A stretch of 64,000 bases of DNA from Aureimonas populi (GTDB taxonomy: Bacteria > Pseudomonadota > Alphaproteobacteria > Rhizobiales > Rhizobiaceae). The position numbers and the translations under genes were made by a program. The stretch spans positions 1,302,001-1,366,000 of the forward strand of contig NZ_CP072611.1 in assembly GCF_017815515.1 (NCBI RefSeq). Reading direction: 5' to 3'. The stretch's first letter is position 1, and every line of letters begins with the position of its first letter. Positions 59,783-64,000 of the stretch are shown here, piece after piece. The notes beneath the pieces are model-generated. The model made no database searches. It was not told the DNA's origin and worked only from the letters and a program-made list of their open reading frames with translations.

Positions 59783-61623
59783 GCCGCGCTCCTTTCCAGA
59801 AGATGGCATCCCGGGCCGGAGGAGAGGGTCCAGCCTGCGGGAATCCACAAGGTTCCTCCGGGAAGGGCCCGCATGCCGCATGCCGGCCCCGGCGGCTCGG
59901 GCACGGTTTCCGTCCGGACGGGGGCCTGCGTCACGCGCGAGAGCGTCAAGGCGAAGACATGGCCGCCGGCGGGCGGGCGTATGCCGTAGCGCTGCTCATA
60001 CTGCTCGGCGAAGGCGGCCGCGACCGCCTGCGCGCCGGACGGCGGCTCCCGAAAGGCGATCTCCAGCGGATGCAGGGCAGCCGTGGCGGCCATTTCGGCC
60101 ACCAGGCGCTCATGCCCGGCCCGCCCGCCCCCCGGCAACATGGCGCGAAGGCTCTCCAGGCAGCGCCGCAGTCCTTCGTCGCCGAGCGCGGCGGGCTCCA
60201 TGTCCACCCTGATCCTCGCGGAAGGGTTCGCCGACATGGCCAGAAGGCCAAGGGCTCCGGCGAGCGAGGCTCGCTCGGGCACCAGGATACGGGTGACGCC
60301 GAGGCGCGCGGCGACGCCGGCGCCCAGCACACCGCCGAGCCCGCCCATCGCCACCAGCGTCGCGCGCGCCGGGTCGAGGTTGTGGCCGACCGCATGGCGC
60401 AGGATCGCCGTGGCGGCCGCCTGCTCGCCCGCTTCCACCACCCGTAGCGCCGCCGCCTCGGCGTCCGCCTCGCCGAGCGAGGTGCCGAGCGAGGCGAGGC
60501 GTTGCGTCGTCCCGTCCGAGGCCGGCAGGGGAAGGCGGCGCAGAAAGGCGAGACAGTCGTGAAGCGTCGGTCCGTCCCCGCCCGGCGGGGGCCGGAGGCG
60601 GACCCCGCCCACCCCATCCGCCGCCGCGCGCGTGCGCCCGCCGAGCGCCAGGCTGCCGAGGTCGATCATGCGCCGCCGCATCGGCACTCCAGCGTGCTCG
60701 GCGCTGGAGACGAAGGCCGGCGATCCGCCGCGCAGCACCGAGATATCGGTGGTGGTCGAGCCGATATCCACGGTGATCGCCGCGTCGATATCGGCCGCGG
60801 CGAGGAGGGAAGCGGCGTGCCGAACGGCCGCGGCCGGACCGCTCATGACGAGGTCGCTTGCCCGGTGCCGTGCCTGCCTCTGGGGCACGAGCGTGCCGAG
60901 GCTGTCGGCAAGGTCGAGCGAGCCGGAAAAGCCCAGCACCGCGAGCCCGCTGGAAAGACGGTCCAGGATACGGGCCTGGAGAGGCTGGAGCCAGGCCTCC
61001 AGACAGGCCGAGACCGTGCGCTCGAACTCGCGCGGATGGGGGTCGATCTCGTGCGAGAGGATGATGGGAACGCCCTCGAAGCGGCTGGCGAGCGCCTCGC
61101 GCACCGCGCGCTCGTGCGCCGGCTCGCGATGGGCGTGAAGGAGGCAGACGGCGACGGCGTCGACGGGCCGCTCGGCGAGCGTCCCGGCGATGATGGCAAG
61201 GCGTGTCTCGTCGAGAGGCCGGACCTGCGATCCGGCGGCATCGAGCCGCCCGTCCACCTCGTGAATATCGTCCGGCGCGACCAGAAAGGCCGGCGTCGCC
61301 GGGCAGGCGACCGGGTCGTAGAGGTCGCGCCGATTCTGCCGGCCAAGATAGAGCGTGTCGGCAAAGCCCGTGGTGGTGATGAGCGCGATGCGCGCGCCCT
61401 GCCGGGCGATGAGGGCGTTGATCGCCGAGGTCGCCCCGAAGCGCACGGCTTCGAGCGAGGCGATGTCGAAGGACAGCTCGGCCGAGAGGCGCGCGATCGC
61501 GGCGAGGGCCGCGTCGGCCGGCGCGCGGTCCCCGACCGGATGCTTCACGATCGACACGCGCCCGCCCGCCTCCAAAGCGAGGTCGACGAATTCGAAGCCG
61601 AGATCGACCGCAAGGACGCTCAT
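59779..61623 (-). CDS. hyuA: Hydantoinase A / oxoprolinase family protein HyuA
   Basis: ATP-binding partner of HyuB, 614 residues, ASKHA-like fold. It starts LAVDLGFEFVDLALEAGGRV, where most HyuA proteins have DxGGTFTD; the GGT is replaced here. It retains RFGATSAINALIARQGARIALITT, SHEIDPHPREFERTVSA, ITVDIGSTTTDISVL (the second phosphate loop) and LGSLALGGRT. The family hydrolyses cyclic amides at the cost of ATP. At 614 residues it is somewhat shorter than the usual 680-720. A gap of 207 bases (61624-61830) with no gene separates it from the ligase gene upstream. Confidence 0.88.
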   Translation of the reverse strand: MSVLAVDLGFEFVDLALEAGGRVSIVKHPVGDRAPADAALAAIARLSAELSFDIASLEAVRFGATSAINALIARQGARIALITTTGFADTLYLGRQNRRDLYDPVACPATPAFLVAPDDIHEVDGRLDAAGSQVRPLDETRLAIIAGTLAERPVDAVAVCLLHAHREPAHERAVREALASRFEGVPIILSHEIDPHPREFERTVSACLEAWLQPLQARILDRLSSGLAVLGFSGSLDLADSLGTLVPQRQARHRASDLVMSGPAAAVRHAASLLAAADIDAAITVDIGSTTTDISVLRGGSPAFVSSAEHAGVPMRRRMIDLGSLALGGRTRAAADGVGGVRLRPPPGGDGPTLHDCLAFLRRLPLPASDGTTQRLASLGTSLGEADAEAAALRVVEAGEQAAATAILRHAVGHNLDPARATLVAMGGLGGVLGAGVAARLGVTRILVPERASLAGALGLLAMSANPSARIRVDMEPAALGDEGLRRCLESLRAMLPGGGRAGHERLVAEMAATAALHPLEIAFREPPSGAQAVAAAFAEQYEQRYGIRPPAGGHVFALTLSRVTQAPVRTETVPEPPGPACGMRALPGGTLWIPAGWTLSSGPGCHLLERSAA

Positions 61624-61830
61624 GCGATGGCATCCGCGACCGCGAGCGGCTGTTCGAGGACGGGGAAGCTCGTATCGCTGCCACCCTCGTCCTGCCGCCA
61701 CATGGCCGAGGCGAAGACGCTGCGCGCGACATGTCCGCAGGGCCTGAATGCGTCAGCCGTCAGGGGGCGTGGTTCGATCAAGGGTCCGATCCTTCCGGGA
61801 GCATGGGCGGGCGGGGGCGGGAGGGGCCGC

Positions 61831-63291
61831 TCAGAAGAGCGAGAAATATTCGCTCTGCTCCCACTCCGAGACGGTCATCAGGTAGCGGTCCCATTCGGCG
61901 TGCTTGATGCGTGAGAGATAGGAGCAGAAATCCGCGCCCAGCGCCTCGCGGTAGAAGTCGCTGGCGTCGAAGCGCTCGAGCGCTGCGATGAGGCTGCGCG
62001 GAAGGCTCATCGCACCGTTCGCATAGGGATTTTCCACCGGCGGCGGCGGAGCGAGGTCGCGCTGGATGCCGTCGAGACCGCAGAGGATCTGGGAGGCGAT
62101 GAAGAGGTAGGGGTTCGCCGTCGGCTCCGCCACGCGGTTCTCCACGCGCGAGGCCGGGTCGCCCGGCTCCATCAGGGCGCGGATCATGGCGCCCTTGTTG
62201 TCGCGGCCCCACTGCACGCGGTCGGGCGCGAGCTGGAAGGGCTGGTAGCGCTTGTAGCCGTTCACCGTGGGGGTCGAAAGGAGGCAGCTTTCGGCGGCGT
62301 GTTCCAGAAGCCCGGCGATCCACTGGCCGGCCACCCGGCTCGGCTGGCCGGCGCTCTGCGGCATCATCAGGTTGCGGCCGGTTCCGATATCCACCACAGA
62401 CTGGTGCATATGCCAGCCGCTCGGCACGGCGTTCTCGATCTTGGGCCGGCACATGAAGGTGGCATGGAGCCCCTTGCGCTGGCAGAGCTGCTTCACCATC
62501 GAGCGGAAAAGCACGGTGTTGTCCGCCTGGGCCAGCGGCCCGTCCGGCCTGAAGGTGAATTCGATCTGGCTCGGGCCGAACTCCGCCTCCATGGAGCGCA
62601 CGGGCAGGCCGAGCGCCTGCGCTGCCCGGCGCAGATCGTCCATCACCTCTTCCAGCGCGTCGTACTTGGCTTCCGTCAGATACTGGTAGCCATGCGTGAT
62701 CAGGCTCGTTTCGGGGGGCCTCGCGGGAAGGCCCGCGTCGGCGTGGGCGAGGTTCGCCCTCTCGACGCGCAGGGCGTAGAACTCGAACTCCAGCCCACAG
62801 ACCATCGCAAGGTTCCGGGCGGCCAGCCTGTCCACGGCGCGGCGAAGGATGGAGCGCACGCAGAACGGCATTTCCCCGCCATGCTTCCAGCGCAGGTCGC
62901 ACAGCATCCAGCCCGAATGCGGCGACCAGGGAAGGACGCGGAAGGTGGAGGGATCGGGCACGATCATCACGTCGCCGGCGCCGGTGAGCGTGCCCTTGCC
63001 GAAGCCGATGTCGTTTTCCCAGACGGGAAACACCGTGCGGTGCGACGTGTCCTTCAGAAGAAGCGTCGAGGTCATCGCCATGCCGCCGCGAAACGCCGCT
63101 TCGAGGGCTTCCGCCACGATGGTCTTGCCGCGCAATATGCCGTGCTGGTCGGCGAAGGACAGCCGGATCGTCTCGATCCCCTCGGCCCGCACGCGCCGCA
63201 TCACCTCGGCCGCCGCCCGGCTCGCCTCCGCGTCGAGGAGCGGAGCGCGGGAGGGTGGCGCGGAGCCTTCGTCGGAACCTTGCTCTTTCAT
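61831..63291 (-). CDS. Glutamine synthetase-like gamma-glutamyl ligase (GlnA3/PuuA type)
   Basis: Cytoplasmic ligase of 486 residues. The N-terminal beta-grasp part has IRLSFADQHGILRGKTI. The catalytic barrel has GLEFEFYAL (metal-binding Glu), EAEFGPSQIEFTF, SGWHMHQSVVD, NGYKRYQPFQLAPDRVQWG (split at the P loop) and ENRVAEPTANPYLF. True GlnA would read MEFEFF and NRSA; this set fits the ligases that couple glutamate to amines or glycine-like substrates (PuuA, GMA synthetase, GlnA3). It lies 15 bases after the FAD reductase gene and upstream of hyuA, suggesting gamma-glutamyl chemistry in this operon. Confidence 0.88.
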   Translation of the reverse strand: MKEQGSDEGSAPPSRAPLLDAEASRAAAEVMRRVRAEGIETIRLSFADQHGILRGKTIVAEALEAAFRGGMAMTSTLLLKDTSHRTVFPVWENDIGFGKGTLTGAGDVMIVPDPSTFRVLPWSPHSGWMLCDLRWKHGGEMPFCVRSILRRAVDRLAARNLAMVCGLEFEFYALRVERANLAHADAGLPARPPETSLITHGYQYLTEAKYDALEEVMDDLRRAAQALGLPVRSMEAEFGPSQIEFTFRPDGPLAQADNTVLFRSMVKQLCQRKGLHATFMCRPKIENAVPSGWHMHQSVVDIGTGRNLMMPQSAGQPSRVAGQWIAGLLEHAAESCLLSTPTVNGYKRYQPFQLAPDRVQWGRDNKGAMIRALMEPGDPASRVENRVAEPTANPYLFIASQILCGLDGIQRDLAPPPPVENPYANGAMSLPRSLIAALERFDASDFYREALGADFCSYLSRIKHAEWDRYLMTVSEWEQSEYFSLF

Positions 63292-63306
63292 CGGTAACGT
63301 CCCCGC

Positions 63307-64000
63307 TCAGGAAGAAAGCACCGCTTTCGCAAGCGGCGTTGCGATGTCGCGCGCGCGGTCGTGGTCGAGGACGGCGCCCTCGGCGACGAGCTTGCGCGCG
63401 CTCATATGGTCGGCGGGGCTGCCGACGGAGACCACCGTGCGCAGCCGCCCGTCCCGCGTCATGAGAACGGAGAAGCGCCCCGTCCGCCGATCGCCGCGCA
63501 GGATCTCCCGGCAGCCGGGCTCCATAAGCCCGGCGATCTGGATCTTGTGCTCGTATTGATCGCTCCAGAACCAGTTGGCGAGCGCCGGGGGCAGGGGCGT
63601 GCCAGTGAGATCGCTCGCCGCGCGCCTTGCCTGGTCGACCGCGTTCTGCACCGATTCCACGCGCGTCACCTCGCCCGTCTGCCCGTTTCGCTGAGCGGCG
63701 CAATCGCCGATGGCATAGACCCCGTCGAGGCCCGTGCGGCCCCTCTCGTCCACCAGGATGCCGCCGGCCGACAGGGGAACGCCGAACGAGGCCGCAAGGC
63801 CGGTGCGCGCCTGCGAGCCGATGCCCACGAGAACGAGATCCGCTTCGATCGGCTCTGCGCCTTCGATCTCGATGCCGCGCGCGCGCCCCCGCTCGTGCAT
63901 GAAGCGCCGCACCCTCGCGCCGAGCCTGACATCGACGCCCCTGGAGCGATGAAGCTCCAGGATCCAGTGCGACAGGGAGGGGGGAAGCGAGCGGGCCAGC
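63307..64000 (-). CDS. FAD-dependent pyridine-nucleotide oxidoreductase, C-terminal part (cut by window edge)
   Basis: The 231 visible C-terminal residues continue open to the window edge in frame with LARSLPPSLSHW and ELHRSRGVDVRLGARVRRF. They include LVLVGIGSQARTGLAASFG, the FAD-contact GVYAIGDCAA and the reductase C-terminal domain with NWFWSDQYEHKIQIAGL. This is the ferredoxin/rubredoxin reductase-like (BenC-less, AlkT/CamA type) family that reduces a small iron-sulfur protein with NAD(P)H. It is the first visible gene of the operon continuing into the glutamine-synthetase-like ligase and hyuA-hyuB genes. A Rieske oxygenase or ferredoxin gene may lie just beyond the window. Confidence 0.87.
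   Translation of the reverse strand, partial: LARSLPPSLSHWILELHRSRGVDVRLGARVRRFMHERGRARGIEIEGAEPIEADLVLVGIGSQARTGLAASFGVPLSAGGILVDERGRTGLDGVYAIGDCAAQRNGQTGEVTRVESVQNAVDQARRAASDLTGTPLPPALANWFWSDQYEHKIQIAGLMEPGCREILRGDRRTGRFSVLMTRDGRLRTVVSVGSPADHMSARKLVAEGAVLDHDRARDIATPLAKAVLSS

Noticed and set aside
61624..61830. Small gene in the gap between the glutamine-synthetase-like gene and hyuA
   Set aside because: Open frames here are Arg/Ser-rich with no recognisable motif; treated as non-coding.
1..64000. CRISPR arrays, tRNA or rRNA genes, insertion sequences, prophage genes
   Set aside because: No regularly spaced repeats, cloverleaf-like or rRNA-like segments, transposases or integrases were recognised on either strand by reading; a dedicated tRNA search was not possible.

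Overview
The window is GC-rich, densely packed bacterial DNA with no rRNA, tRNA or phage genes that I could recognise. Codon usage (third-position G/C, long open shadow frames on the opposite strand), ATGA-type overlaps, Tat signals, TctABC, FCD-type GntR regulators and many ABC importers fit an alphaproteobacterium, probably Hyphomicrobiales (Rhizobiales). That placement is inferred from gene style; no marker gene is present.

Left to right: the N-terminus of a probable globin-type sensor (1-196); an FbpABC/AfuABC-type importer carrying a histidine phosphatase and a beta-CASP-like metallo-hydrolase (349-5837); a GNAT acetyltransferase, a GST and an XRE-cupin regulator (6121-8008); a TrmB-like regulator divergent from an SsuABC-like importer with flavin reductase and nitrilase (8094-13746), with two matching inverted repeats between them; a LysR regulator divergent from an exported NTF2-like protein; a deletion scar joining a headless SDR gene to a frameshifted LysR tail (15662-16551); an aldo/keto reductase; a formate dehydrogenase-O operon with Cys in place of Sec, preceded by NDH-2 (17839-24902).

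Next come two GntR regulators and a polar amino acid importer interleaved with a DapA-family enzyme, a 973-residue single-chain fusion of HcnA/HcnB/HcnC-type dehydrogenase modules, a dihydropyrimidinase and a DUF3830 protein (25193-34725); a cardiolipin synthase; and an operon on the minus strand (36295-45635) encoding a Dpp-type peptide importer, a FAD oxidoreductase, a 2-aminothiazoline-4-carboxylate (ATC) hydrolase-family protein, an M20D amidohydrolase and a Cds1-like cysteine desulfhydrase, with a DecR-like Lrp regulator diverging from it. This last set reads as import, ring opening, deacylation and desulfuration of a cysteine-derived compound and is my best candidate for an undescribed system.

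The right end holds a nucleoside hydrolase with a LacI regulator facing a CUT1-type ABC importer (46508-52800), a TctABC-DadA operon with a divergent LysR (52886-58170), and a HyuA/HyuB pair with a glutamine-synthetase-like ligase and a truncated FAD reductase (58205-64000). Overall this is a nutrient-scavenging region built from transporter-plus-enzyme-plus-regulator modules for nitrogen- and sulfur-containing organic compounds.
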